From Rhodobacteraceae bacterium M385 (GTDB lineage: Bacteria > Pseudomonadota > Alphaproteobacteria > Rhodobacterales > Rhodobacteraceae), in contig CP081102.1 of assembly GCA_025141835.1 (NCBI GenBank), positions 3,038,001 to 3,102,000 of the forward strand: a stretch of DNA of 64,000 bases. Reading direction: 5' to 3'. A program made the translations under genes and the position numbers. Shown piece after piece: positions 15,914 to 27,296 of this stretch. The notes beneath the pieces were generated by a model. It saw nothing but the letters and a program-made list of their open reading frames with translations, had not been told where the DNA came from and made no database searches. Within the stretch, counting starts at the first letter, position 1. Every line of letters begins with the position of its first letter.

Positions 15914-17464
15914 CTACAATATCTCTCGCAGCTCCCGACGCAGGATTTTGCCGCTGGCGCTTTTAGGCACGCTATCAACGAAACGGTACTCCACCGGGTG
16001 CTTGTAGTGGGCCAGGCATCCCTCGCAATGGTTGCGCAAATCGGATTCTTTCACCGCGCCTGAGGTCACGACAAAAGCAATCGGCAGCTCTCCTGCCTCC
16101 GCGTCCGTGCGGCCAATGACGGCGGCATCGGTGACCCCTTCGCAGCCGCAAAGGGCGGCTTCCACTTCGGCGGGGGCGACCTGAAAACCTTTGTATTTAA
16201 TCAACTCTTTCAGACGATCTCGGATGAACATGAAGCCATCATCGTCGATCTCTGCCAGATCGCCCGTGCGCAGCCAGCCGTCTTCCGTCAGTGATTCCGC
16301 CGTCGCCTCCGCATTGTTGAGGTAGCCTTTCATCACCTGTGGCCCGCGCACCCAAAGCTCCCCTTCCAGGCCTGCGGGCAAATCCTCCAGCGTGTCGGGG
16401 TCCACGATCCGGCACTCGGTCGAGGGCACCGCCTGCCCGCTTGAGCCGTGGCGAATCGAGTCGCCCTTGGTCATGTGGCTGATCGGGCTCATCTCCGTCA
16501 TGCCGTAGCCCTGCACCGAATGCGCCCCAAACCGCATGCCCACGGCGGCCTCGATCTCGGCGCCCAAGGGGGCTGCGCCCGAGAAGACTTCGGTGACCGA
16601 GGAGACATCGTATTCCTCCACCATCGGATGTTTCGCCAAGCCCAAGGCGACCGGCGGCACGATATAGAGGCGCGTTGCCTGATGGTCCTGAATCAGCCGC
16701 AGATACATTTCCAGATCGAACCTTGGCATGGTGATAATGACTGCGCGCTGGTTCAGGAACAGGTTCATCATCACCGTCATGCCGTAGATGTGGAAGAACG
16801 GCAGGAAGGCAATCGCCTTATCCTTCTCGGTTATTCCCGCCATCGAGGCCGCTTGCACAACATTCGCCACCAGGTTTCGATGGGTCAGCATCACGCCCTT
16901 GGGCTTGCCCGTGGTGCCGCTGGAATAGGGCAGCACGACCACGTCTTCGGCCCAATTGCCGGGGACTTGCTCGGGCAATTCTGTCCCCATGATATCGGCC
17001 CCGCTCAAGGCGCCGTTCTTGCCGTCGCCGTCCAGCACCACCAGATCGCGGCAGTTGGTGCCGACCATGGCGGTGCGGGCGGCCTCCTCAAAGGCGCTGA
17101 TGGTGACAAGCATCACCGCGCCCGCATCGTTGAGCTGGTGCTTGATTTCGGGGGCCGTATAGGTGGGGTTGATCGTCGTGACAGTGCCGCCGCCCCAAGC
17201 CACGCCGTGGAACAACACCGGATATTCGGGAATGTTGGGGGCCAGAATTGCGACCGTGCCGCCGGGCAAAACGCCCTTGGCGGTCAAACCGCCTGCCACG
17301 GATTTGATCCGCGCCATCAATTCCCCGGCGGTGGTTTCCTTGCCCGAGGGGCCGTCGATCACCGCAACCTTGTCTTCTCGCCCCGAAAGGCCCTCGAACA
17401 AAAGTTGCGTCACCGATTGGTCCGGCACCGAGATATCGGCGTAGCGGCTCTTGAAAATGGCCAT
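15914..17464 (-). CDS. AMP-binding acyl/aryl-CoA ligase (4-coumarate--CoA ligase-like)
   Basis: 516 residues of the ANL adenylating superfamily, which activates a carboxylate with ATP and then forms the CoA thioester. The A3 phosphate loop YSSGTTGKPKGVML, VQGYGMTEMSP, the hinge region GDLAEIDDDGFMFIRDRLKE and the catalytic-lysine end PKSASGKILRREL are intact. It is most like plant-type 4CL, but the true substrate is open. It follows liuC by 158 bases on the same strand and may belong to the leucine operon or be separate. Confidence 0.88.
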   Translation of the reverse strand: MAIFKSRYADISVPDQSVTQLLFEGLSGREDKVAVIDGPSGKETTAGELMARIKSVAGGLTAKGVLPGGTVAILAPNIPEYPVLFHGVAWGGGTVTTINPTYTAPEIKHQLNDAGAVMLVTISAFEEAARTAMVGTNCRDLVVLDGDGKNGALSGADIMGTELPEQVPGNWAEDVVVLPYSSGTTGKPKGVMLTHRNLVANVVQAASMAGITEKDKAIAFLPFFHIYGMTVMMNLFLNQRAVIITMPRFDLEMYLRLIQDHQATRLYIVPPVALGLAKHPMVEEYDVSSVTEVFSGAAPLGAEIEAAVGMRFGAHSVQGYGMTEMSPISHMTKGDSIRHGSSGQAVPSTECRIVDPDTLEDLPAGLEGELWVRGPQVMKGYLNNAEATAESLTEDGWLRTGDLAEIDDDGFMFIRDRLKELIKYKGFQVAPAEVEAALCGCEGVTDAAVIGRTDAEAGELPIAFVVTSGAVKESDLRNHCEGCLAHYKHPVEYRFVDSVPKSASGKILRRELREIL

Positions 17465-17622
17465 CGTCTTCCTCCCATTCCGGCAGCTCTTTTGGCGCCA
17501 GTAAGGGCCTACGATGGGCGATCAATGCGCACCCTGTCTATAGTTTTGCGCGCGCCCACGCCTCGAAACTGGGCTTTGTCGCCGCACACGCTGCTCGCAA
17601 GCTTGCGGGACTAGGGGCGTGG

Positions 17623-18405
17623 CTAGCTTTCCATCCAACGCGGCTTGCGCTTGGCAAAGAACGCCTCGATCCCGTCAGCGGCTTCTTGGCTTTCCCAACG
17701 GCCCACCAAAGCGTCAATCGTCGCTGTGATATCGGCATCAGAGACTTGTCCGCCAAGGGTCGCAACCAGCGCCTTGCTTTCCGCGACCGCACCGGGGGCT
17801 GCGGATAGATAGGGCTTCACTTCGGCCTCAATCGCGGTGTCCAGATCGTCCTCGGCCACGACTTTTGCCAGCAGCCCCAAGTCCACCGCCTCTGCCGCGC
17901 CGAACCGGCGGCCCGAGAAGAACACCCGCCGTGCCCGTGCCGCGCCCATACGGGCCACCACATAGGGCCCGATTGTCGCCGGGATCAGCCCAAGGCGCAC
18001 CTCGGTCAGGCCGAACTTCGCCCCTTCCACGCCGATTGCCACATCACAAACCGACATCATGCCGATCCCGCCGCCAAAAGATTGCCCCTGAATACGTCCG
18101 ATCAGGGGCTTGGGCAGGCGGTCCAAAGCGCCGAGCATTTCCGCCAGCGCCCGCGCCTCCCGCGCCCTTGTGGGGGCATCGGCGGCCATCTGGTCGCGCA
18201 TCCAGCCTAGGTCGCCTCCGGCGCAGAAACTCGCGCCCGTGCCGGTCAGGACAACGACCCTTACGGCAGGATCTTTGCCTAAACGTGCGGCGGCCTGCGT
18301 CAGCTCTGCGATCATCGCGGCGTTCATGGCGTTGTGGACATCCGGGCGGTTCAGCCTCAGCGTCGCCACGCCTCGTTCATCAACGCTTATCTGCAACGTT
18401 TCCAT
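17623..18405 (-). CDS. liuC: Enoyl-CoA hydratase family, probable methylglutaconyl-CoA hydratase
   Basis: 260-residue crotonase-fold protein. The first oxyanion-hole region is NRPDVHNAMNAAM...SFCAGGDLGWM and the second is QGQSFGGGIGMMSVCDVAIG, with the E in FGLTEVRLGL. In the leucine pathway this enzyme hydrates 3-methylglutaconyl-CoA to HMG-CoA. The specific role rests on its place 2 bases after HMG-CoA lyase and downstream of methylcrotonyl-CoA carboxylase. Confidence 0.88.
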   Translation of the reverse strand: METLQISVDERGVATLRLNRPDVHNAMNAAMIAELTQAAARLGKDPAVRVVVLTGTGASFCAGGDLGWMRDQMAADAPTRAREARALAEMLGALDRLPKPLIGRIQGQSFGGGIGMMSVCDVAIGVEGAKFGLTEVRLGLIPATIGPYVVARMGAARARRVFFSGRRFGAAEAVDLGLLAKVVAEDDLDTAIEAEVKPYLSAAPGAVAESKALVATLGGQVSDADITATIDALVGRWESQEAADGIEAFFAKRKPRWMES

Positions 18406-18407
18406 TT

Positions 18408-19262
18408 TCAGCCCTCCCTCAGTGTTCTTGCGAAATCAGCGGCTTGCGCGATGATCTCGGCATTCAGTCCAGTCTCATAGCCGCGCCCGCGCAAATGCGC
18501 CTCCAGCTTTTCCGTGGCGACATTTCCCGCTGCGCCGGGCGCATAAGGGCAACCGCCAAGGCCGCCCACGGCGGCGTCAAAAACTCGCACGCCATGGGCC
18601 AGCGCCACGTCCACATTCTCTAACGCGCGTCCGCTGGTGTCGTGAAAGTGTCCCGCCAGCTTCTCGGCGGGCATCTCCTGCACCACCGCGTCCAGCATCT
18701 TGTCCATCCGTTCCGGAAGACCGCGCCCGATCGTATCCCCGAGAGAGACCTCATAGGCCCCCATCTCGCGCAACGCCGCCACCACGCGGGCCACATCACC
18801 GGGCTCGGTTTCGCCGTCAAACGGGCAATCGGTGACGCAAGACACATAGCCCCGCATCCGCATCCCGTCGGCCTTCGCGGCCTCGGCCACATCGGCAAAA
18901 CGCGCAAGGCTTTCATCAATGGTCGCGTTCAGGTTCGCCTTGGAGAACCCTTCCGAGGCACTGGCGAAAATCGCGATCTCATCCGCTTTCGCCGCCACTG
19001 CCCCACCGTAGCCGCGCATATTCGGCGTAAGCGCCGCATAGCTGACCCCTTCGGCGCGCGTGATCCCGGCCAAAACCTGCGCCCCGTCCGCCATCTGCGG
19101 CACCCACTTGGGCGACACGAACGACGCCACCTCGATGCGGATGAACCCCGCACGCGACAGCATGTCGACCAACGCCACCTTATCGGCGGTCGAGATCATG
19201 CGCGCCTCATTCTGCAACCCGTCGCGGGGGCCGACCTCGAATATCTCTGCGCGGTCAGTCAT
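18408..19262 (-). CDS. liuE: Hydroxymethylglutaryl-CoA lyase
   Basis: 284-residue TIM-barrel lyase that splits HMG-CoA into acetyl-CoA and acetoacetate, the last leucine-specific step. Key features are EVGPRDGLQNE (R13, D14), metal ligands in HFHDTSG (H205, H207) and the catalytic-loop cysteine C238 in GGLGGCPYAPGA. The ATG at 19262 is chosen by homology to the family N-terminus. It overlaps the end of the GST gene by eight bases. Confidence 0.93.
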   Translation of the reverse strand: MTDRAEIFEVGPRDGLQNEARMISTADKVALVDMLSRAGFIRIEVASFVSPKWVPQMADGAQVLAGITRAEGVSYAALTPNMRGYGGAVAAKADEIAIFASASEGFSKANLNATIDESLARFADVAEAAKADGMRMRGYVSCVTDCPFDGETEPGDVARVVAALREMGAYEVSLGDTIGRGLPERMDKMLDAVVQEMPAEKLAGHFHDTSGRALENVDVALAHGVRVFDAAVGGLGGCPYAPGAAGNVATEKLEAHLRGRGYETGLNAEIIAQAADFARTLREG

Positions 19263-19925
19263 CTTGGGGCACCTCGTAGAAGTCCTTTGCATAGAATGCC
19301 TGCGGTCCCTCGATCTGGGCTGTGGCCTGAAAACCGGGGCGGGCTTGCAGGCGTGCCCAATAGGCTTGCAGGTTCGGCCAGGGATCAAGACGCACGTAGT
19401 AGGGCGCCGCAAAAAGGTTGAACCCCAACATCGCATCGGCGGCCGAAAAGCCCGAGGGCAGAAGATACTCCCCCGCAATCATCCCATCCAGCGCCCTCAG
19501 CGTGTCGGCCAACCGCAGGGTGTTCAGCTTGACTACGGTGCCCGAGGGCTTGGCCGGAGGCCGCAGGAAAAGGTGGTTCAGGTTGAGCTGCTCGATGAGC
19601 GAGGCCATCGTTTCCGCAAACCCCATCGCCTCCAGATAGGCCACCCGATCGGCGTGGCCCGGCGCACGGCCAAACCCATGCTCGGGGCGGCTTTCACAGA
19701 GGTATTGCAGGATCGCGGCGGATTCGAAAACGGTGATCCCGTCAATTTCCAAAGCCGGGATACGCCCCGCCGGCGAATGCTCCAGAAATCCCGGCGCGCG
19801 CATCCCCTTGGTGCCAATCTGATAGGTCACAATCTCGGGCGTGATCCCCATCTCTTGCAACAACCACAGCACCCGGAAAGAGCGTCCCCACGGAACGTGA
19901 TGCAGGCGGACCAAACCCGCGTCGC

Positions 19926-19929
<4 letters not shown>
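19255..19929 (-). CDS. Glutathione S-transferase family protein in the leucine operon
   Basis: 224 residues: N-terminal thioredoxin-like domain (VRLHHVPWGRSFRVLWLL, then GRIPALEIDGITVFESAAIL with the cis-Pro and Glu-Ser of the glutathione site) and an all-helical C-terminal domain. It overlaps liuD by four bases (ATGA) and liuE by eight, so it is translated with the leucine enzymes. A role in handling reactive CoA intermediates is conceivable but not shown. Confidence 0.87.
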
Positions 19930-21866
<1,937 letters not shown>

Positions 21867-21942
21867 CCTCAGCCCTTTCCGAGCACTCAATCCCCGCCAA
21901 TCCGACCCGGCGCCCCCGCGCCCGGCCCAAAGGAACGCCCAA

Positions 21943-21980
21943 CGCTCCCCCTTCACCTTGGCCCATACAACTCAATCCCG
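21943..21980 (+). repeat. Dispersed intergenic motif, copy between liuB and liuD
   Basis: Plus-strand sequence containing TTCACCTTGGCCCATACAAC followed by TCAATCCCG, preceded by CGCTCCCCC. The same block recurs near 24605, 31255, 34597, 50568 and 55304, with a weaker copy near 52128, always on the plus strand. Here it lies between two minus-strand genes, about 80 bases upstream of the liuD start. Confidence 0.75.
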
Positions 21981-21996
21981 AACCCTCAGCCCGCGC

Positions 21997-23604
21997 CTAC
22001 ATCCGGAACAAGCCAAACTTCGTCTCCTCAATCGGCGCATTCAACGCCGCCGCCAGCGATAGGCCCAACACTTCCCGAGACTTGCGCGGGTCAACAACCC
22101 CGTCATCCCACAGCCTCGCGCTGGCATACAAAGGATGCGACTGCTCCTCGAACATATCGATCGTGGGCTGCTTGAACGCGGCCTCCGCCTCCGCAGACCA
22201 TTCCTCCCCGGCGCGCTCCATCGCGTCGCGCTTGACCGTGGCCAGAACCCCCGCCGCTTGCGGCCCGCCCATCACGGAAATCCTCGAATTCGGCCAGGAC
22301 CACAGGAACCGTGGCGAATAAGCCCGCCCCGCCATCCCGTAGTTTCCCGCCCCGAACGAGCCGCCCACCAACATCGTCACCTTCGGCACCGAGGTCGTCG
22401 CCACAGCTGTCACCATCTTCGCCCCGTGCCGTGCAATCCCTTCGTTCTCATACTTCCGCCCGACCATGAAACCGGTGATATTCTGCAAGAACACCAAGGG
22501 GATCTTCCGGGCCGAGCACAATTCCACAAAATGCGCCGCCTTCTGCGCCGCCTCGCTGAACAACACGCCATTGTTGGCGATAATGCCCACAGGCAGGCCC
22601 ATGACCTCGGCGAAACCGCAGACAATCGTTTCTCCGAAACGCGCCTTGAACTCGTCGAAATAACTGTCGTCCACGACCCGTGCGATGACCTCCCGAATGT
22701 CATAAGGCGTCGTCAGAGATGCCGGTACCACACCCAGCAATTCCTCCGGGTCATAGGCCGGATCGCGCCCCCGTAGACCGGGCCTTGGCCCGGGGCCGCT
22801 CGCACCTTTCAACGACCCCACCGCGCGCCGCGCCAAAGCCAGCGCATGGGCGTCGTCCTCTGCCAAATAATCCGCCACACCAGACAGGCGCGTATGCACG
22901 TCGCCTCCGCCCAGATCCTCGGCCGAGACCACCTCTCCCGTGGCCGCTTTCACCAAAGGCGGTCCGGCCAGAAAGATCGTGCCCTGCTCTTTCACGATGA
23001 TCGACACATCGGCCATCGCAGGCACATAGGCCCCCCCCGCGGTGCAAGAGCCCATGACCACGGCGATCTGCGCAATCCCCTTCGCGCTCATCCGCGCTTG
23101 GTTGTAGAAAATCCGCCCAAAGTGATCGCGATCGGGAAACACCTCATCCTGATTAGGCAGGTTCGCCCCGCCACTATCCACAAGGTAGACGCAAGGCAGC
23201 CCGCATTCCTCGGCAATTTCCTGGGCGCGCAAATGCTTCTTTACGGTGATCGGGTAATACGTGCCGCCCTTCACCGTGGCATCGTTGCAGATCACCATCA
23301 CGTCGCGCCCATGCACCCGCCCCACACCGGCAATCACGCCGCCGCAAGGTGCCGCCCCGTCATAAAGCCCATGACCCGCCAGCGCCCCAACCTCCAGGAA
23401 CGGCGATCCCGCATCCAACAGGTTCGCCACCCGCTCTCGCGGCAACATCTTGCCCCGGCCCACATGCCTTTCCCGAGACCGCGCTCCGCCCCCCGCCGCC
23501 GCCAATCCGGCCGCCTCCGAGATCACATTCAACGCTTCCAAATGCGCCGCACGGTTGACTTTGGCCTGCTCCGAGCCGCCGATGAATTGAGAGTTCAGTT
23601 TCAC
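21997..23604 (-). CDS. liuB: Methylcrotonyl-CoA carboxylase carboxyltransferase subunit
   Basis: 535 residues with the two-lobed carboxyltransferase fold. Landmarks are GRGKMLPRERVANLLDAG, YLVDSGGANLPNQDEVFPD, GSCTAGGAYVPAM and GGSFGAGNYGMAGRAY, matching the liuB/MCCB family. The start is GTG at 23604 with AAGGGA upstream; an ATG 9 bases earlier is closed at once by TGA. A 25-base palindromic repeat lies in the coding sequence at 22770-22794. Confidence 0.94.
   Translation of the reverse strand: MKLNSQFIGGSEQAKVNRAAHLEALNVISEAAGLAAAGGGARSRERHVGRGKMLPRERVANLLDAGSPFLEVGALAGHGLYDGAAPCGGVIAGVGRVHGRDVMVICNDATVKGGTYYPITVKKHLRAQEIAEECGLPCVYLVDSGGANLPNQDEVFPDRDHFGRIFYNQARMSAKGIAQIAVVMGSCTAGGAYVPAMADVSIIVKEQGTIFLAGPPLVKAATGEVVSAEDLGGGDVHTRLSGVADYLAEDDAHALALARRAVGSLKGASGPGPRPGLRGRDPAYDPEELLGVVPASLTTPYDIREVIARVVDDSYFDEFKARFGETIVCGFAEVMGLPVGIIANNGVLFSEAAQKAAHFVELCSARKIPLVFLQNITGFMVGRKYENEGIARHGAKMVTAVATTSVPKVTMLVGGSFGAGNYGMAGRAYSPRFLWSWPNSRISVMGGPQAAGVLATVKRDAMERAGEEWSAEAEAAFKQPTIDMFEEQSHPLYASARLWDDGVVDPRKSREVLGLSLAAALNAPIEETKFGLFRM
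22770..22794. repeat. Palindromic repeat embedded in liuB coding sequence
   Basis: The block reads CCCGTAGACCGGGCC at its left end and TTGGCCCGGG at its right end on the plus strand. The same sequence, with one base changed, forms the hairpin after the cold-shock gene (59424-59446) and, inverted, the copy at 59485-59507. In the liuB frame it encodes PGPRPGLRG, just before DPAYDPEELL. Confidence 0.7.
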
Positions 23605-23682
23605 AGTTTCATTCCCTTTCGCCCGCCCGATCCAAGGCAGCTCCTAATCCAAATCCTTTTGCGCCGTGTCCGCGCCGCGCCG

Positions 23683-24249
23683 CTATTGCGTGGCGTCGAG
23701 GTCGCTCAACAAGGCCCAATCCAACGGCCCCATGACCCCCATCAACCGCGCCACCTGCCAGGCATGCACCGCCTCTTCAAACTTCAACGCGGCCTGAAAA
23801 CTCTCGCACCATAAGGCGCGGCGGGCGTCCCAACCCGCGCAGGAATCCCCCGCGTCCCGGCCAAGGGCCAAGGCCCAAACCCTCTCGTACAAAGCCGCCA
23901 ACCCGGCGCCTCCCACGGCTTCCGGCTCCGGCAATAGCGCCCGCATCTGCGCGCCCCTCGCCTCAAACGCCGCCCTCAACCTGCGCTGACACGCCAGCCC
24001 ATCGGTCGAGACCTCACAAATCCCCATCGCCAGATAGCCGCAATGCTGCACCCAATGGGCATTCATCGCCCCAATCTCCCAGTCCGCCCCATATCCGGGG
24101 CCCTGCAACGCCCTTTCAAACTCCGCCATCGCCCCCGGCAAACAGACCCCGAACCTTGGCGTCTCTGGTGCCCCGTCTCCCCACGACTGCGCCGCGCCAG
24201 CCCCGGTGCCCAGCGCTAGAACCCCGCAGATCAACAGCCACAACCTCAC
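23683..24249 (-). CDS. Secreted hypothetical protein in the leucine operon
   Basis: 188 residues starting at a GTG (24249) that overlaps the TGA of the upstream gene. The signal peptide is MRLWLLICGVLALGTGAGAA. The mature part has six Cys (CLPGA, HCGYL, ICEVS, ACQRR, SCAGW, WCESF), an even number suggesting three disulfides in the periplasm. No known domain was recognised. It lies between ivd and liuB, so co-transcription is likely, but a metabolic role is unknown. Confidence 0.75.
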   Translation of the reverse strand: MRLWLLICGVLALGTGAGAAQSWGDGAPETPRFGVCLPGAMAEFERALQGPGYGADWEIGAMNAHWVQHCGYLAMGICEVSTDGLACQRRLRAAFEARGAQMRALLPEPEAVGGAGLAALYERVWALALGRDAGDSCAGWDARRALWCESFQAALKFEEAVHAWQVARLMGVMGPLDWALLSDLDATQ

Positions 24250-24548
24250 GTAGCATCCTCCCCAAAGATCAACGCCTCATCCACTGGCTCCCCTCGGGCA
24301 TCGACCGCCACGAACCACGCCTCCGATCCCTCGGCCTCGCAGATCACCATCAACCTCACACCGTCCACACCCGCCGGCACACCATAGCAATCGTTCAGAT
24401 CACCCCCGGTTTCCGCCACATAGACGGCCCCATGCCGCGCGATGATCTCCCCCTCCGTGACCGGCGCCGACTGAACACCCAAGTACAACCCGAGCGCCCC
24501 CGCCAAAGCCAGCGCCGCCGCCAACGGCAAGATCATCCCCCTTGTCAT
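24246..24548 (-). CDS. Small membrane-anchored or secreted hypothetical protein
   Basis: 100 residues from the ATG at 24548, which has GGAAAGG upstream and is preferred over a longer frame. One N-terminal hydrophobic helix (MILPLAAALALAGALGLYLG) could be an anchor or signal. The remainder contains two Cys (NDCYGV and MVICEAE). It overlaps the next gene by four bases. Unknown family; the location between ivd and liuB is the only functional hint. Confidence 0.7.
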   Translation of the reverse strand: MTRGMILPLAAALALAGALGLYLGVQSAPVTEGEIIARHGAVYVAETGGDLNDCYGVPAGVDGVRLMVICEAEGSEAWFVAVDARGEPVDEALIFGEDAT

Positions 24549-24604
24549 CACGCGCGCCTTTCCTCCCCTGCCCGCAAGCGCAAAGCCCGCAAACCAGACA
24601 CAAC

Positions 24605-24637
24605 GCCCCCGTTCACCTTGGCCATACAACTCATCGC
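24605..24637 (+). repeat. Dispersed intergenic motif, copy between ivd and a small gene
   Basis: Contains TTCACCTTGGCCATACAACT on the plus strand, the same core as the copies near 21943, 31255, 34597, 50568 and 55304. It lies between two minus-strand genes and is followed by a diverged tail. Confidence 0.7.
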
Positions 24638-24651
24638 AACAGCTGCCACAC

Positions 24652-25812
24652 TTACATCATTCCCATAAGTTCCCGCCCGACCAACATGCGCCGGATCTCC
24701 GACGTTCCGGCCCCGATCTCCATCAGCTTGGCATCGCGGAACATCCGGCTCACGGGCGCGTCGTTCATAAACCCCGCGCCCCCCATGGCCTGCACCGCCT
24801 GATGGGCCACCTTCATCCCCTCTTCGCTCGCGTATAGCACACAAGCCGCCGCATCTTGGCGTGTGACCTGCCCCCGGTCACAGGCCTTGGCGACCTCATA
24901 GGCGTAAGCGCGCGCCGAATTCATCGAGGTATACATATCCGCAATCTTGCCCTGCATCAGTTGGAAATCCCCGATCGATTGCCCGAACTGCTTGCGCTCC
25001 TTCATGTAAGGCATGACCTCATCCAGACAGCCCGCCATGATGCCGATGTTCACGCCCGACAGCACCACACGCTCATAATCCAACCCGCTCATCAGCACGC
25101 GGACACCGCGTCCTTCTTCGCCAAGCACATTCTCGAATGGCACTTCCACGTCCTCGAACACCAGCTCCGCCGTGTTCGAGCCTCGCATCCCCATCTTGTC
25201 GAAATGCGCGCTGGTGCTGAAGCCAACCATCTCTTTTTCAATGATAAAGGCGGTCATGCCCTTGCTGCCCGCCTCCGGGTCCGTCTTGGCATAAACGACC
25301 AAAGTGTCGGCATCGGGCCCGTTGGTGATCCAGTATTTGGTGCCATTGAGCACATAGCGATCGTTGCGCTTCTCGGCCCGCAACGACATCGACACCACGT
25401 CCGATCCCGCGCCCGCCTCGGACATCGCCAAGGCACCCACATGTTCCCCGGACACCAGTCGCGGAAGGTACTTTTCCTTCTGCTCGACCGAGCCGTTCAA
25501 CTTAATCTGGTTCACGCAAAGGTTCGAATGCGCCCCGTAAGACAACCCGACCGAGGCTGAGACCCGGCTGATCTCTTCCACCGCCACCAGATGCGCCAAG
25601 TATCCCATGCCAGCGCCGCCGAATTGCTCCTCCACGGTCACGCCCAGAAGGCCCAGCTCGCCCATCTCGGGCCACAACTCGTTGGGGAAAGCATTGTCGG
25701 CATCGACGGCGGCGGCCATGGGCTTCACCCGCTCCTGCGCCCAAGCATGCACCATGTCGCGCAAGGCATTCACATCCTCGCCCAGATCAAAACTCATCGA
25801 ACCCAGAAACAT
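24652..25812 (-). CDS. ivd: Isovaleryl-CoA dehydrogenase
   Basis: 386-residue acyl-CoA dehydrogenase, first gene of the leucine operon, oxidising isovaleryl-CoA to 3-methylcrotonyl-CoA with electrons passing to ETF. FAD and substrate motifs ALAMSEAGAGSDVVSM and KYWITNGPDADTLVVYAKT are present. The catalytic Glu is E247 in GLDYERVVLSG, its position in isovaleryl-CoA dehydrogenases rather than the C-terminal site of other family members. The ATG at 25812 has GGGAG nine bases upstream. Confidence 0.94.
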   Translation of the reverse strand: MFLGSMSFDLGEDVNALRDMVHAWAQERVKPMAAAVDADNAFPNELWPEMGELGLLGVTVEEQFGGAGMGYLAHLVAVEEISRVSASVGLSYGAHSNLCVNQIKLNGSVEQKEKYLPRLVSGEHVGALAMSEAGAGSDVVSMSLRAEKRNDRYVLNGTKYWITNGPDADTLVVYAKTDPEAGSKGMTAFIIEKEMVGFSTSAHFDKMGMRGSNTAELVFEDVEVPFENVLGEEGRGVRVLMSGLDYERVVLSGVNIGIMAGCLDEVMPYMKERKQFGQSIGDFQLMQGKIADMYTSMNSARAYAYEVAKACDRGQVTRQDAAACVLYASEEGMKVAHQAVQAMGGAGFMNDAPVSRMFRDAKLMEIGAGTSEIRRMLVGRELMGMM

Positions 25813-25832
25813 CGCCCATCTCTCCCGGTAAT

Positions 25833-25846
25833 TGAACGCTTGTTCA
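25833..25846. promoter_or_regulatory. Candidate operator upstream of ivd
   Basis: TGAACGCTTGTTCA is an exact inverted repeat with 5-base arms and a 4-base centre, 21-34 bases before the ivd ATG. Such symmetric TGAAC/GTTCA sites are typical of TetR-family operators, so repression of the leucine operon by a regulator encoded elsewhere is a reasonable inference. No regulator gene lies next to it. Confidence 0.5.
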
Positions 25847-26289
25847 TTTAATGACACAGCCCCCGCGCTCGAGTCAAAGGATATTGGGGCCCTCATGCCC
25901 TCATCCCCACCGCGCGCACCATAAGCCTTTGGCGCAACACCCCATTTTTCTGCGCTATAGAAGCTCCCGAAGATCTTCACCGGGCGTGGGTTAACACCCG
26001 CCCCACTCTACGGCCCTGTGGCCGTGCCGCCCCAGACCGCCCCCTCATTGGGCGCAGGCGCACGGCTCGGATCGCGCATTCCTCCGACCCGCCGGGTGAC
26101 GCTGGTGGGGGCAATCCCGTTTCAAAGCGGGCCCGCTTTTCTTTACGCCGCACTACAGCTGCCACCAAATCCGCAGCGCCCGCCAGACAGAGCGTCCCGG
26201 CAATGACCCCCATCACAGATGGTCATGGCCCCCGCCCTTGTGCCATCCGCCCAAGCGCGTAATCCTGTGCCCAAAGCGCAGGGGGACTT
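25847..26289. other. Divergent intergenic region between ivd and the PhzF-like gene
   Basis: Together with the operator this is a 477-base gap. Short open frames exist but have no ribosome site, family or credible composition. An imperfect inverted repeat around GGGCGTGGGTTAACACCCGC lies near 25982-26002. It should contain promoters for both directions, but I could not fix -35/-10 boxes. Confidence 0.5.
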
Positions 26290-27150
26290 ATGCTCAATTT
26301 CCATATCTACGACGTCTTCACCGACACGCCATTTACCGGCAATCCTTTGGCCATCGTCGAAGGGGCAGACGGCCTGACCACAGCGCAGATGCAAACCATC
26401 GCGCGGCAGTTCAACCTGTCGGAAACCATCTTTATCCAAACGCCCAACGATCCCTCCCACACTGCCAAGGTGCGTATCTTCTTTCCCACGGCAGAAATCC
26501 CCTTCGCGGGCCATCCCACCATCGGCTGCGCCCTGCATCTGGCCAAGGGCGCCCCCACCGTCACCCTAGAGGAAGTCGCAGGCCTCGTGCCTGTTACCAT
26601 CTCCGATGGCATGGCCGAATTCACCGCCCCGAAAATCCCCCGAGCGCTGGAGGCCACCCCAGATCGCGCCACCATGGCCGCCTCGCTTGGGCTGGCTGAA
26701 CACGATCTCGCGCCCACCGCGTTGGGGAATTTTGAGGGCGGGCCCTCCTTCCTCTATGTCGAACTCACCACGCTCGACGCGCTGTCGCGCTGCAAAATCT
26801 CCGAACCCGCCTTCTCGGAGACCCGCAAGACTGCTGGCGACACCGGCGCGATCTATGCCTATGTGCCCACGGGGCCCAATGCGATCCAGGGTCGGATGTT
26901 CGATCCCCCCGCAGGCATCGCGGAAGACCCCGCCACAGGCTCCGCCACGGCCCTTCTGGCGGGCCACCTGCACGCGACCGGACGCTTGCCCGAGACCGGC
27001 ACAACCACTTTCACCCTGCGCCAAGGGGTCGAAATGGGCCGCCCCTCGGACCTTCGGCTGACCATCGACACGGCAGCCAACGCCCTCACCGCCGTTCGGG
27101 TCGCGGGGCAAGCGGTTCCCGTGGCCTCCGGCCAAATCCGTATCCCCTGA
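26290..27150 (+). CDS. PhzF family isomerase-like protein
   Basis: 286 residues of the PhzF/diaminopimelate-epimerase-like fold. The catalytic acid E45 (NLSETIFI) is at the position used in PhzF. Paired glycine-rich elements FTGNPLAIVE and AGHPTIGCALHL, plus EDPATGSATALLAGHL, complete the signature. Despite the name most family members are unrelated to phenazines and their substrates are unknown; no phenazine gene is nearby. Confidence 0.87.
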   Translation: MLNFHIYDVFTDTPFTGNPLAIVEGADGLTTAQMQTIARQFNLSETIFIQTPNDPSHTAKVRIFFPTAEIPFAGHPTIGCALHLAKGAPTVTLEEVAGLVPVTISDGMAEFTAPKIPRALEATPDRATMAASLGLAEHDLAPTALGNFEGGPSFLYVELTTLDALSRCKISEPAFSETRKTAGDTGAIYAYVPTGPNAIQGRMFDPPAGIAEDPATGSATALLAGHLHATGRLPETGTTTFTLRQGVEMGRPSDLRLTIDTAANALTAVRVAGQAVPVASGQIRIP

Positions 27151-27296
27151 AGCGCCTCCTCGGGCGCTGCCGCCCCCTCCTCGGAGCTGTCCCCTCAACC
27201 AGCGCCGCCCAAAAAATGTCGTCCTGCACCGCAGGGCAATTCTTTAGCGTGCTCCGGGGTCTTCCAACTGAACAAAGCCGTGCCTATAGTCTTCCT

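Noticed and set aside
25977..26216. 79-codon minus-strand frame upstream of ivd
   Set aside because: Arg/Gly/Pro-rich, no ribosome site, no family, and it overlaps the probable regulatory region.
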